From NCBI GenBank assembly GCA_002413305.1, contig DHWS01000073.1:1-31931 (forward strand): a stretch of DNA of 31,931 nucleotides, in the 5' to 3' direction. The translations under genes were made by a program, and so were the position numbers. Numbering within the stretch: the stretch's first letter is position 1; the number at the start of each line of letters is the position of its first letter. Shown here in pieces: positions 6,902-15,289 of the stretch. A model generated the notes under the pieces. The model was not told the origin of the DNA. It did not search any database and saw nothing but the letters and a program-made list of their open reading frames with translations. This DNA is from Actinobacteria bacterium UBA5176. Lineage in GTDB: Bacteria; Actinomycetota; UBA4738.

Positions 6902-8138
6902 GAAGCGTCGGCCGCCGGGGCGGCAGCAGGTCCGTGATCGCGTAGTGGACCTTCGGAGGGTCCGGGCCGGAGACCTGAAGGACAACCCACGAAACTGGCG
7001 GCAGCACCCTGATGGGCAGCGACGGGCCCTGCGGGGCCTGTTGTCGGAGATCGGCTATGCCGATGCCCTGTTGGCTCGGGAGCAGGACGGGTCCTTGGTG
7101 CTGGTGGATGGCCACCTCCGGCGAAGTCTGGATCCGGATCAAGTGGTCCCGGTCCTAGTGCTGGACGTGAGCGAGGAGGAGGCCGACAAGCTGCTGCTGA
7201 CCCTGGATCCCCTGGCGGGCCTGGCCGGGTCGGATCCGGGGCGCCTCTCGGACCTGCTGGACCGCGTGAGCACCTCCAGTGCCGCCGTGCGGGAGCTCCT
7301 GGACGCGGTGGCCCGGAGCGCGCATCTGCCCGCCCGGCGCGGTCTCACTTCACCGGATGCCGCGCCACCGCTCCCCGCGGTGGCCAAGACCGTCCCCGGG
7401 GACCTGTGGATCATGGGGCCGCATCGCCTGCTCTGTGGAGACGCCACCAGTCCCCAGGACGTGGAGCGGCTTCTCGAGGAAGCGCGGCCGCTGCTCACCG
7501 TCACCGATCCTCCCTATGGCGTGGGCTACGACCCGGCCTGGCGCGAACGGGCGGCAAAGGATGGCCGCCTGGCCTACGCGGCGCGGCGGGTGGGTACGGT
7601 GGCGAATGACCACCAGGCAGATTGGCGAGACGCCTGGGCCCTGTGTCCCTCCGACGTCCTGTACTGCTGGCACGCCGGCCGGGAGGCCGCCGCCACCCAG
7701 TCCGGGCTGGAAGCGTCAGGGTTCGGGGTTCGGGCCCAGATCATCTGGTCCAAGCCACACCTCCCGATCTCCCGAGGGCACTACCACTGGCGCCACGAAC
7801 CATGTTGGTACGCGGTTCGAAGGGGCGCTCCAACGCACTGGTGTGGGGACCGGCGGCAAACCACGGTGTGGGAAATGGCCTTGGATCCGAACGCGGGCGG
7901 GGGGCACGCCACCCAGAAACCGGTGGAGGCCATGGAGCGCCCCATCCGCAACCACGATGCGGCATCCGTGTATGACCCATTCCTGGGGTCCGGTACCACC
8001 CTCATTGCCTGCGAGCGTGCCGGCCGGCGGTTGTTTGGGATGGAGATCGACTCCCGCTACGTGGACGTCTCGGTCCTCCGGTGGGAGCAGTTCACGGGCC
8101 AGACGGCCCAACGAGTCCCGCGAGGACATCACCGGTGA
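6894..8138 (+). CDS. ParB-like domain fused to DNA methyltransferase
   Basis: The ATG at 6894 follows GGAGG and gives 414 residues. Residues about 15-108 form a ParB/sulfiredoxin-like domain with NPRNWRQHP, the LVDGHLR motif and a DPLAG segment. The rest is a beta-class N4-cytosine or N6-adenine methyltransferase: catalytic DPPY at 205-208, then the SAM-binding DPFLGSGTT at 361-369, which is the IV-before-I motif order. It also has ATQKPVE before motif I. It would methylate DNA bases on the phage or island genome, either to protect it or to mark packaging DNA. The GTG of the next gene overlaps this stop by 3 bases, so the three-gene cassette is one transcription unit. Confidence 0.92.
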   Translation: MAEKRRPPGRQQVRDRVVDLRRVRAGDLKDNPRNWRQHPDGQRRALRGLLSEIGYADALLAREQDGSLVLVDGHLRRSLDPDQVVPVLVLDVSEEEADKLLLTLDPLAGLAGSDPGRLSDLLDRVSTSSAAVRELLDAVARSAHLPARRGLTSPDAAPPLPAVAKTVPGDLWIMGPHRLLCGDATSPQDVERLLEEARPLLTVTDPPYGVGYDPAWRERAAKDGRLAYAARRVGTVANDHQADWRDAWALCPSDVLYCWHAGREAAATQSGLEASGFGVRAQIIWSKPHLPISRGHYHWRHEPCWYAVRRGAPTHWCGDRRQTTVWEMALDPNAGGGHATQKPVEAMERPIRNHDAASVYDPFLGSGTTLIACERAGRRLFGMEIDSRYVDVSVLRWEQFTGQTAQRVPRGHHR

Positions 8139-9565
8139 CCGAACTTCCCCGCGAAATCCCGGCGGATGCGCTCAGGGGGGTGGTTCCTCGACTGAGCCGC
8201 TACATCCCGTGGCGTCCTACGCCCCGCCAGGCCGCCTTCTTGCTGCTGCCCGGGCTGGAGGCGTTCTTCGGTGGGGCGGCCGGGGGAGCCAAGTCGGTGG
8301 CCCTGTTGATGGCCGCTCTGCAGTACGCGGATGTCCCCGGCTATGCGGCGTTGCTGGTCCGCCAGAACTATCAGATGCTCGCCCAGCCGGGAGGGCTCAT
8401 GGCCCGGGCCCAGGAGTGGCTCGGACCAACCGATGCGGTTTGGAACGCCGACCATCACCAGTGGCGGTTCCCCTCCGGAGCGACCCTCACCTTCCGCCAT
8501 CTTCAGGACGCCGGCGCGGAACGCAACCTCCAGGGCGCCGAGTACCACTACATCGGGGTCGATGAGGTCACGGACTTCACCGAAGACCAGTACCGCTTCT
8601 TGTTCTCGCGGATCCGCCGATCCGCTGACTCGCTGATTCCCCTTCGGATGCGGGCCGCCTCCAACCCCTATGGCCCGGGCGTGGAGTGGTCCTATCGACG
8701 ATTCATCGTGGAAGGTCGAGCTCATGGGATCGTGTTCATCCCGGCACGGCTCGAGGACAACCCCCACCTCGATCGGGAGGCATACGAGGCTTCGTTGAAG
8801 GAGCTCGGCCCCCTGCTCTACCGACGGCTTCGGGACGGCGATTGGACCATCCGTCCCGAAGGAGGACTCTTCGAGGCGTCCTGGTTCGACGGCCGGTTCA
8901 TGGAGCTCCGGTCGGTCCCGGCGGAGATTCGGCTGTGCCGATACTGGGATCTCGCCGCGAGCGAACAGGTCCGCGGCTCAGACGCCGACTACACGGCGGG
9001 AGCCCTCCTTGGAAGAGACAGAGACGGCACGTTCTACGTGATCGATGTGGTTCGAGCCAGGGTCAGCCCGTTAGGCGTCCAGCAGCTTGTTCAACGGACT
9101 GCGGAACGAGATCGTGGCCTTGCTCGGACGCGCGATCGGCCTGTGCCGGTCATCCGGATGGAGCAGGAGCCGGGAGCCGCTGGGAAGGCGCTCATCGATA
9201 TCTACTCGCGGCTCATGGGGCCCTTCGATTTCAGGGGCCAGGTGTCCTCGGGCTCCAAGGAGGCTCGCGCCGCGCCGGTCTCGGCCCGAGCCGAGGCCGG
9301 CCAACTGTGGATCTGCCGAGGGGCCTGGAACGGCGAGTTCCTCGACGAGGTGTGTGCGTTTCCCCAGGTCCGCCACGACGATCAGGTCGATGCGCTCTCC
9401 GGTGCTTACGCCCACCTGGCGGAGAGCGAGGGTCGGGGGCACGCCCGAGTCAGTCGGGCCCGAATTGGCGACCCCACTCAACGGGTGCGGCGCTCGGGAC
9501 CTCCTGATCCGTCGCCCCCGCCTCCACCTTGGGAGCGAGCGCGATCGTCTAGGCACCAGAGGTGA
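8135..9565 (+). CDS. Phage terminase large subunit
   Basis: The GTG at 8135 lies 8 bases after GAGGA and yields 476 residues. The N-terminal ATPase has Walker A GGAAGGAKS (46-54) and Walker B YIGVDEVTDF (Asp143, Glu144). The C-terminal RNase H-fold nuclease has its first Asp in RYWDLAASE (272) and the late HDDQVDAL motif (414-421). Large terminases power DNA translocation into phage heads and cut the concatemer. All domains look intact. No portal, protease or capsid gene follows; the next gene on the right is convergent, so this is a cut-down cassette or an island remnant. Confidence 0.95.
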   Translation: MTELPREIPADALRGVVPRLSRYIPWRPTPRQAAFLLLPGLEAFFGGAAGGAKSVALLMAALQYADVPGYAALLVRQNYQMLAQPGGLMARAQEWLGPTDAVWNADHHQWRFPSGATLTFRHLQDAGAERNLQGAEYHYIGVDEVTDFTEDQYRFLFSRIRRSADSLIPLRMRAASNPYGPGVEWSYRRFIVEGRAHGIVFIPARLEDNPHLDREAYEASLKELGPLLYRRLRDGDWTIRPEGGLFEASWFDGRFMELRSVPAEIRLCRYWDLAASEQVRGSDADYTAGALLGRDRDGTFYVIDVVRARVSPLGVQQLVQRTAERDRGLARTRDRPVPVIRMEQEPGAAGKALIDIYSRLMGPFDFRGQVSSGSKEARAAPVSARAEAGQLWICRGAWNGEFLDEVCAFPQVRHDDQVDALSGAYAHLAESEGRGHARVSRARIGDPTQRVRRSGPPDPSPPPPPWERARSSRHQR

Positions 9566-9604
9566 TCGGGCGCCGTCGCCGCCTGAGCTCTGCCCGTTTC
9601 ACGC

Positions 9605-10465
9605 TCACAGGGATGCAACGGCCAGGCGAAGGGTCGGCTCCACCACTTCCCGGAGATAGGCACGGTCGAGGCGATCGCCCCACCGCAGCACGCCCCGGGC
9701 TGATGGGTGCGAGAACCGGCACACGAGGACCCGGCTTCCGGCAATGTGCGCCTCGGCAAGATTCTCAGTGCGGTCATCCATTGGCCCTAGGACGGGTGCG
9801 ATCCAGTTCTGGACTCCCTCGCCTTGGAGGATCATCAGCGTCGGGTCGAGGATCGCGATCGTGGCCGCGAAGTGCCGGACGCAGTTGCGTCTCATCGTTT
9901 TCGAGCTGCGCCCTTGGGCGCCTCGGATTGGATGGGCCGAGCACAGTAACGCGTTGACCAGGGCGAATGCGTCAAACAGATGGAACCGGTTGCCTGACGT
10001 GGCCTGGACGAACTCATCGTCCCACTCCTCACCCAACCCCTTGCCCAAGATGACCCGAAGAGCCGAGGTGGTCCCTCGCATGTGGGGGTTTCGAGGTGGA
10101 TGGTCAGAATCCGCGTAGTAGCGGCTGGCAAGACCGGACCCATCGTGGAGCTCCTCGTACCGATCTTGCAGAGAGATCGATGTCCGGGTCCCTCCGTACT
10201 CCTGACCGACGACGACGATCCGAAGCGGTCGGCCGTTCAGGTGAAGGTCGTAATGATGGCCCACGTGAGAGAGCTGGCCCTCAAAGAAGCGCTCTCGTGG
10301 CCCGATCGATCCAAGGCATGTCGAGTACGAGGTGCAGCAGAACCCGTCCGGGCCTAAGACGTTGGCCTCCATGTAGGCCCGCAACGCCTGGAGCCTGCGG
10401 GCAGTGGCTGCCGGGTCCGCCTCCAGACTTGCTCGCCCGAGGGCTTGAGGATTGATCCGGCTCAT
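9605..10465 (-). CDS. Uracil-DNA glycosylase-like protein
   Basis: The ATG at 10465 is chosen because GGGAGGGAG lies directly before it; an ATG at 10498 adds 11 residues. The 286-residue product has two motifs arranged as in the uracil-DNA glycosylase superfamily: IVVVGQEYGG at 83-92 (equivalent to the GQDPY or GEAPG water-activating loop) and FSHPSARG at 251-258 (the HPS-containing DNA loop). Cysteines 43, 44, 50, 175 and 195 could ligate an iron-sulfur cluster, as in family 4 enzymes, but the spacing differs. It may remove uracil or another base, or be a divergent relative with a different role. It is convergent with the large terminase (39-bp gap) and divergent from the XRE regulator. Confidence 0.55.
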   Translation of the reverse strand: MSRINPQALGRASLEADPAATARRLQALRAYMEANVLGPDGFCCTSYSTCLGSIGPRERFFEGQLSHVGHHYDLHLNGRPLRIVVVGQEYGGTRTSISLQDRYEELHDGSGLASRYYADSDHPPRNPHMRGTTSALRVILGKGLGEEWDDEFVQATSGNRFHLFDAFALVNALLCSAHPIRGAQGRSSKTMRRNCVRHFAATIAILDPTLMILQGEGVQNWIAPVLGPMDDRTENLAEAHIAGSRVLVCRFSHPSARGVLRWGDRLDRAYLREVVEPTLRLAVASL

Positions 10466-10532
10466 CTCCCTCCCAAGGCCAATCGGCATAAGACTCATCG
10501 TCTCTGTACCCCGACACTAGCGCTGGGTTCCG

Positions 10533-10781
10533 ATGCCCGCCAACATGGCACCCAGGGCCTCGGCGAGAGATCCGCGAACGGAGTTCGGCAGCCGCGTTCG
10601 ACGCTACCGCAGCAGTCGGGGCTGGACCCTCGAGGAGCTCGCCGAGCACGCCGGGATGCATTGGACGTATGTGGGATCGGTGGAACGAGGTGAGCGAAAC
10701 CTATCGCTCGTCAACATCGTTCGCCTCGCGCACGCCCTCGGGATCGGGCCGGAGGAGCTTGTCCGGGGGCTTCGCCCGTAG
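10533..10781 (+). CDS. XRE-family helix-turn-helix regulator
   Basis: The 82-residue protein is almost entirely one Cro/C1-type domain: FGSRVRRYRSSRGWTLEELA, then the recognition-helix stretch GMHWTYVGSVERGERN and closing LSLVNIVRLAHALGI. It is the size of phage-like or restriction-controller repressors. It lies divergent to the UDG-like gene with about 67 bp between the likely starts and may control one or both. No clear ribosome site precedes the ATG, so the start could be Met5. Confidence 0.85.
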   Translation: MPANMAPRASARDPRTEFGSRVRRYRSSRGWTLEELAEHAGMHWTYVGSVERGERNLSLVNIVRLAHALGIGPEELVRGLRP

Positions 10782-10914
10782 CGGAGTCCAGGGCACGGGC
10801 GGGTTCGGCTCATGTGAACTCGAAGGAGACGCGAAATCGCACATTGAGGGTTGATCGTGATCGATGAGATGCCGAGCTCAGAGGGGTCCTTATGCTGATC
10901 GCAACCGCTGGTTG

Positions 10915-11775
10915 CTACGAGGGCTTGGTTCCAGCGGCGACAAGCAGCTGAGAGGGGCCGGCGAATCCGTCGCCATCCTCGAACGCGACCAGGGCATGGC
11001 GGATCTCTCCCCAAACCTTTTCCTGTTCCTGATCGTCCAAGCCGGCCATCATCTGAGTGAGGCCGATTAGGGCCTCGCGCTCGAAGCGAACGCACTCGGC
11101 TGCCGAGGACATGTGCAAAGTGGCGTTTACGACCATCACGGTGATCTCCCCGAAGCCCGAGCATACGTAAGCGTGCTCCAATAGCTCTGGCCTACCGAGG
11201 GAGAACGGACCCGGCTGGCCGGGGGCTGGCGGTGGAAGTTTCATGCGGCGCCGGATGATCGAGATCGGGGTCGCGAAGCATGGATTGCGTTCGGCCGTCG
11301 AATACACGACGGCCGCCAGCCGACCGCCCGGCTTCAACGCCCGCATGATGCCGCTGAGCGCGGCCTGCTCGTCCGGGAAGTAGGTGAGGCCGATACGGGA
11401 GATGACCGCGTCGTAGGCGCCGGCTTCGACATCCAGCCGTTCGCCGTCCATCGTGCGCGTGGCCACATTCCACAGCTCGGCGTGCTCGGCTTCCGCGGCG
11501 GTGAAGAGGAGACTTCGGGGTGAAATGTCGGTGGCAAGGACGCTGCCGGTCGGTCCCAGCCTCCTCGCCGCAGCGAGCGTCTGACCACCAGTGCCTGCGG
11601 CGACGTCCAGCACATGACTGCCGGCGCTCACGTGGACGAGATCCAGCATGATCTCCGTCGCCTCCGCGAGCCAGTTTTCGATGGTTGGGCGCCACTTGTG
11701 CCATGCCGATGCGCCCGTTTCCCATTGCTCGAAGATGGTGCGCTTGTAGGCCTCGGGATCGAACGCGTCGGGCAC
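10915..11775 (-). CDS. Class I SAM-dependent methyltransferase
   Basis: The 286-residue protein begins with GTG at 11775. SAM-binding motif I is VLDVAAGTGGQT, with the acidic ATDISP of motif II and the SRIGLTYFPD and ALKPGGRLA motifs of the UbiE/Methyltransf_11 group. The N-terminus (YKRTIFEQWETGASAWHKW) is like ubiquinone/menaquinone-type or small-molecule methyltransferases. The substrate cannot be inferred from the neighbours. It lies between the mobile region and the transport operon, transcribed away from the latter. Confidence 0.88.
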   Translation of the reverse strand: MPDAFDPEAYKRTIFEQWETGASAWHKWRPTIENWLAEATEIMLDLVHVSAGSHVLDVAAGTGGQTLAAARRLGPTGSVLATDISPRSLLFTAAEAEHAELWNVATRTMDGERLDVEAGAYDAVISRIGLTYFPDEQAALSGIMRALKPGGRLAAVVYSTAERNPCFATPISIIRRRMKLPPPAPGQPGPFSLGRPELLEHAYVCSGFGEITVMVVNATLHMSSAAECVRFEREALIGLTQMMAGLDDQEQEKVWGEIRHALVAFEDGDGFAGPSQLLVAAGTKPS

Positions 11776-12037
11776 CGCTACGCGTCCAAGGCTCGGCGGC
11801 AGCGATCCTTCGAGAAGCCCTCTTCAGACATATCGAACCACGGGCACCCGTGGAGCATGCGCTGGACCGCCCCTTCTCATGCGTCGACAGGCTTTCTTGA
11901 CAATCTGTGGAACTCTATTCTACATTCCGTGCGAGGTGAGCGGTGGGGTTCTATCCCGACTCATGTAGGGCCGCCCGGGGCTGCAGGGACTGCGGCGTCG
12001 CGAACGCTGACCTTCGAACGACCTCCGAGGCCAGATC
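11776..12037 (+). promoter_or_regulatory. Intergenic region with probable sigma-70-type promoter
   Basis: TTGACA at 11897-11902 and TACATT at 11921-11926 are spaced by 18 bases and point into the transport operon. The predicted leader is about 105 nt and carries a possible 10-codon GTG-initiated reading frame (11939-11971, ending in TAG), which could be regulatory or chance. No riboswitch fold could be recognised by eye. Confidence 0.5.
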
Positions 12038-13099
12038 GTGACGGCACCCGTGGTGGAGGCGCCGCCCAGTTCCGCGCCGTTCATCCGCCAGCAGCGGGCT
12101 GCCGCTCTCCGGCGCTATCGAAGCTCTGCCGTGGCGGTGGTGTGCGGGCTGGGGGTCGGCGCCATCATTCTCTTCTGGGCCGGCGCCAACCCGCTCCGCG
12201 CCTACGGCACGATCGTTTCAGGATCGTTCGGCTCTTCTTTCGGATTCACCGAACTCCTGGTCGAGATGGTCCCGCTGCTCATCATCGCTCTGGGACTCTC
12301 GGTTGCCTTCGAGGCCCACGTCTGGAACGTGGGTGCCGAGGGACAGTTCTATGTGGGCGCCCTGTGCGGCGGGATGCTGGCTATCTACCTGCCAGGCGCG
12401 TTGGGTGCCCTCGGGATCCCGCTCAGCCTGATCGCGGGCGCAGCCGGAGGTGCCGTGTGGGGCGGTTTGGTCGCCGTGATGCGGGTTCGGCGAGGAGCCA
12501 GCGAAATCATCACCTCACTCCTGCTGAACTACGTGGCCATCTTCCTCTTCGCCTACATGATCCGAAAGCCGCTGCGAGACCCCAAGGGGTACTACCCCGT
12601 CTCGCGCCCGATCCCGGCTGATGTTCGTCTTCCCACCCTTCCGGTCGTCCACGTGCATGCCGGGCTCCTGATCGCGCTCCTGCTGGTCCCGGTATTCGTC
12701 TACCTCCTCCGATACACGCCCTTCGGCTTCAGCTTGACCGCCATGGGGCAGGGCCGTGAAACGGCCGAGGCCACCGGGATCGATGTCGCCGGCAACCTGC
12801 TGAAGGCGATGGCGATCTCGGGCGCGGCGGCCGGGCTGGCGGGCGTGATCCAGATCCTGGGCGTGCAGTTCATCCTCCAGAGCGGGATCTCTCCGGGGTT
12901 CGGTTACACGGCGATCATCGTGGCCTTGCTGGGCCGGAATCGCCCGATCGGGATCCTGGTGGCGAGCGTGCTGGTGTCGATGCTCGCGATCGGAGGGGTC
13001 GCGCTGCAGGTGGGGCAAGGCATCTCCTCGGCAGCCGTCAGCACCATCTCCGCTCTGTTCATCCTCTTCCTCGTCGTTGCGCAGCGTCTGGAGGCATAG
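12038..13099 (+). CDS. BMP/nucleoside-type ABC transporter permease
   Basis: The 353-residue integral membrane protein belongs to the branched-chain/ribose-type permease superfamily in the form found with BMP lipoproteins (YufP/NupB-like). Family signatures include AFEAHVWNVGAEGQFYVGAL in an early loop, SEIITSLLLNYVA and the cytoplasmic coupling region TPFGFSLTAMGQGRETAEATGID. About nine to ten hydrophobic segments are visible, and a 20-residue polar N-terminus precedes the first. The GTG at 12038 has only a weak GAGG before it. It pairs with the next permease to import a nucleoside or related solute. Confidence 0.92.
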   Translation: MTAPVVEAPPSSAPFIRQQRAAALRRYRSSAVAVVCGLGVGAIILFWAGANPLRAYGTIVSGSFGSSFGFTELLVEMVPLLIIALGLSVAFEAHVWNVGAEGQFYVGALCGGMLAIYLPGALGALGIPLSLIAGAAGGAVWGGLVAVMRVRRGASEIITSLLLNYVAIFLFAYMIRKPLRDPKGYYPVSRPIPADVRLPTLPVVHVHAGLLIALLLVPVFVYLLRYTPFGFSLTAMGQGRETAEATGIDVAGNLLKAMAISGAAAGLAGVIQILGVQFILQSGISPGFGYTAIIVALLGRNRPIGILVASVLVSMLAIGGVALQVGQGISSAAVSTISALFILFLVVAQRLEA

Positions 13100-13101
13100 G
13101 G

Positions 13102-14073
13102 ATGGACTGGGGCAGAGTCATCGGTCCATCCGCGCTGCCGGGCCTGATCAACTCCGGCATCCGATTTGCCGTCCCGATCGCCCTTGCGGGGATCGGAGAG
13201 ACGCTCTGTGAGCGGGCAGGCGTCCTCAACCTCGGGCTCGAGGGGATGATGCTGAGCGGGGCCCTCGGCGGGTTCATGGCCGCCTTCTACTCCGGAAACA
13301 TGTGGGTGGGGCTGCTGGTAGGGATCCTGGCAGGGGTCCTGCTCGGATCGGTCATGGCGTTCCTCAGCGTCACGCTGAAGAGCGACCAGGTCATCAACGG
13401 CATCGCGATCGTGCTGTTCGCCCAGGGGTTCACCTCCTTCGTCTACGGCCGGGCCTTCAGCACAAGGAGCTCACCGCCGCAGATCAGGGCGCCCCACCCG
13501 TTGCACATCCCGGGGCTTTCGTCCATCCCTCTGGTCGGCCAGATCCTGTTCCGGCACACACTCCTGGTCTACGTCGCTGTCGGCCTCGTCGCCGTCGTCT
13601 GGTGGGTGCTGTTTCGAACGAGGCTTGGACTCACGATCCGTGCCGTCGGCGAAGATCCGGCCGCCGCCGATGCGGCCGCCATCAACGTCGCCCGCTTCCG
13701 ATGGGGCGCGGTGGTGGCCTGCGGGGCGTTGGCCGGCTTCGGCGGGGCGGTGCTGGTGATCGACCAGCTGCAGCAGTTCCAGCCGAACATCACGTCCGGC
13801 GAGGGGTGGATCGCGATCGCCCTCGTCATCTTCGGTCGGTGGAACCCGGTGTGGGTGGCGCTCGGCGGCCTGTTGTTCGGGCTCACCGAAGCCCTCCAGC
13901 TGAGCATCCAGGCAGCTCAAGGGGGGCTCAACGCGGGGGTCCCCTACGAGTTGTTCGCGGCGCTTCCCTACCTCGTCACCATCGCCGCCATCGTCGTGTC
14001 CGGCAAGCAGGGCCGAAGAAGCGCGAAGCCGTCGGCGCTGGGCATCCCATTCCGGAAGGAGGTGTCGAGGTAA
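13102..14073 (+). CDS. BMP/nucleoside-type ABC transporter permease, second subunit
   Basis: The 323-residue permease follows the first by 2 bases. It has the partner-type signature ETLCERAGVLNLGLEGMML near residue 35, the long central loop typical of YufQ/NupC-like subunits, and RTRLGLTIRAVGEDPAAADAA as the coupling helix region. Eight or so hydrophobic stretches are visible. It forms the heterodimeric channel with the gene upstream. Confidence 0.92.
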   Translation: MDWGRVIGPSALPGLINSGIRFAVPIALAGIGETLCERAGVLNLGLEGMMLSGALGGFMAAFYSGNMWVGLLVGILAGVLLGSVMAFLSVTLKSDQVINGIAIVLFAQGFTSFVYGRAFSTRSSPPQIRAPHPLHIPGLSSIPLVGQILFRHTLLVYVAVGLVAVVWWVLFRTRLGLTIRAVGEDPAAADAAAINVARFRWGAVVACGALAGFGGAVLVIDQLQQFQPNITSGEGWIAIALVIFGRWNPVWVALGGLLFGLTEALQLSIQAAQGGLNAGVPYELFAALPYLVTIAAIVVSGKQGRRSAKPSALGIPFRKEVSR

Positions 14074-14122
14074 CACCACCTGACATTCCCGAGCATGGGC
14101 CGAGGGAGAGAGGAGCAACCAA

Positions 14123-15142
14123 GTGCGAATGACAAAGCTTGTGGGTCTCGTTGGAGCTGTCGCGCTGTTGGCTGCGGCGTGTTCCAAGAGCGCCACGCCA
14201 GGCACGTCCGGATCCGGGTCGTCCAGCAAGGGGCCTTTGAAGGTCGCGCTGATCTTGCCCGGCTACATCAATGACCTGTCCTTCAACCAGATGTCGTACC
14301 AGGGGGCGAAGGAGCTTCAGGAGCAGGGTCTCATCGACCTCGCGTACTCGGAGGCCATCCCCGAGGATGCGGCGAGCATCACACCGGTGGTGGGGCGCTA
14401 CGTCGCGGCGGGATACAAGCTGATCCTCGCAGACTCCTTCGGCTATGGAACGACCATCTTCTCGTTGGCGAAGAAGTACCCCAACGTTGACTTCGTGTAC
14501 GCGGGTGGCCTCGGCAAGACGACCAGGAACGTCGGCGACTTCGAGCAGCCCGTGTATCAAGCCGCGTACCTGGCCGGGATCCTGGCCGCCGGATTCACCA
14601 AGAGCAACATCCTGGGGGGCATCGGCGCGTTCGACATCCCCCCGTGCCACTCGCAGCTGCAGGCGTTCATGCTCGGTGCCCAGTCCGTCAACCCCACCAT
14701 CACGCAGATCTCCAGCTACTCGGGCGATTGGGTCGACGTGCAGAAGAACCAGGAGGCTGCCCAGGCGGAGGCGAACCAGGGAGCTGACGTCTTCGTCCCG
14801 TGTGGCGAGGGACCGGCATTGGGTGCGATCAATGTGGCCAAGGCCAGCGACAAGTTCGCCATTGGCAACGTCGGGGACATGTCCCCTCTGGCGCCGGGGA
14901 ACGTCTTCGCTTCGGAGATCATGAACTTCTACTACATCTGGAAGCCCATGGTGCTCGATGTCATGGACGGGAAGTTCCAGCCCGCCAAGTACTACAAGGT
15001 GAGCTTCACTGCGAAGAGCCTCGACGTCGCCCTGAACAGCGCTCTCACCAGCAAGCTCCCTCCGGCGATCTTGACCAAGTACCAGGAAACGCTGAGCCAG
15101 GTGAAGTCCGGGCAGTTCACCGTCCCGTTCGTTGCCAAGTAG
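14123..15142 (+). CDS. BMP-family substrate-binding lipoprotein
   Basis: AGGAG at 14111-14115 is placed well for the GTG at 14123; an ATG two codons later is possible. The 339-residue protein has a lipoprotein signal ending LLAAAC with Cys20 as the lipidated residue and then a Ser/Gly linker. The body is a BMP (PnrA-like) binding protein: VALILPGYINDLSFNQMSYQGA, the NVDFVYAGG segment, and YQAAYLAGILAAG. PnrA-type proteins bind purine nucleosides; others in the family bind different small solutes. It would present substrate to the two permeases. Confidence 0.93.
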   Translation: MRMTKLVGLVGAVALLAAACSKSATPGTSGSGSSSKGPLKVALILPGYINDLSFNQMSYQGAKELQEQGLIDLAYSEAIPEDAASITPVVGRYVAAGYKLILADSFGYGTTIFSLAKKYPNVDFVYAGGLGKTTRNVGDFEQPVYQAAYLAGILAAGFTKSNILGGIGAFDIPPCHSQLQAFMLGAQSVNPTITQISSYSGDWVDVQKNQEAAQAEANQGADVFVPCGEGPALGAINVAKASDKFAIGNVGDMSPLAPGNVFASEIMNFYYIWKPMVLDVMDGKFQPAKYYKVSFTAKSLDVALNSALTSKLPPAILTKYQETLSQVKSGQFTVPFVAK

Positions 15143-15155
15143 AGACCTGATACGA

Positions 15156-15196
15156 GGGAGGGCGCGAGTCCGCGCGCGGAGCGGCCTCGCCCTCCC
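15156..15196 (+). terminator. Hairpin after binding-protein gene
   Basis: A 9-bp stem, GGGAGGGCG with CGCCCTCCC, brackets a GC-rich loop just after the binding-protein stop. With no T-run it probably attenuates or stabilises the upstream message, so that the binding protein is made in excess of the ATPase, as is common in such operons. Confidence 0.5.
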
Positions 15197-15289
15197 CACG
15201 TCCTGCCGGGCGTTCGCCGGACGCGGGCCTTGACCCCGGGTGGCGTGGTGCCGTGAAGGCGAGGGGGTACTGAGTGTGTGAATTGACGG

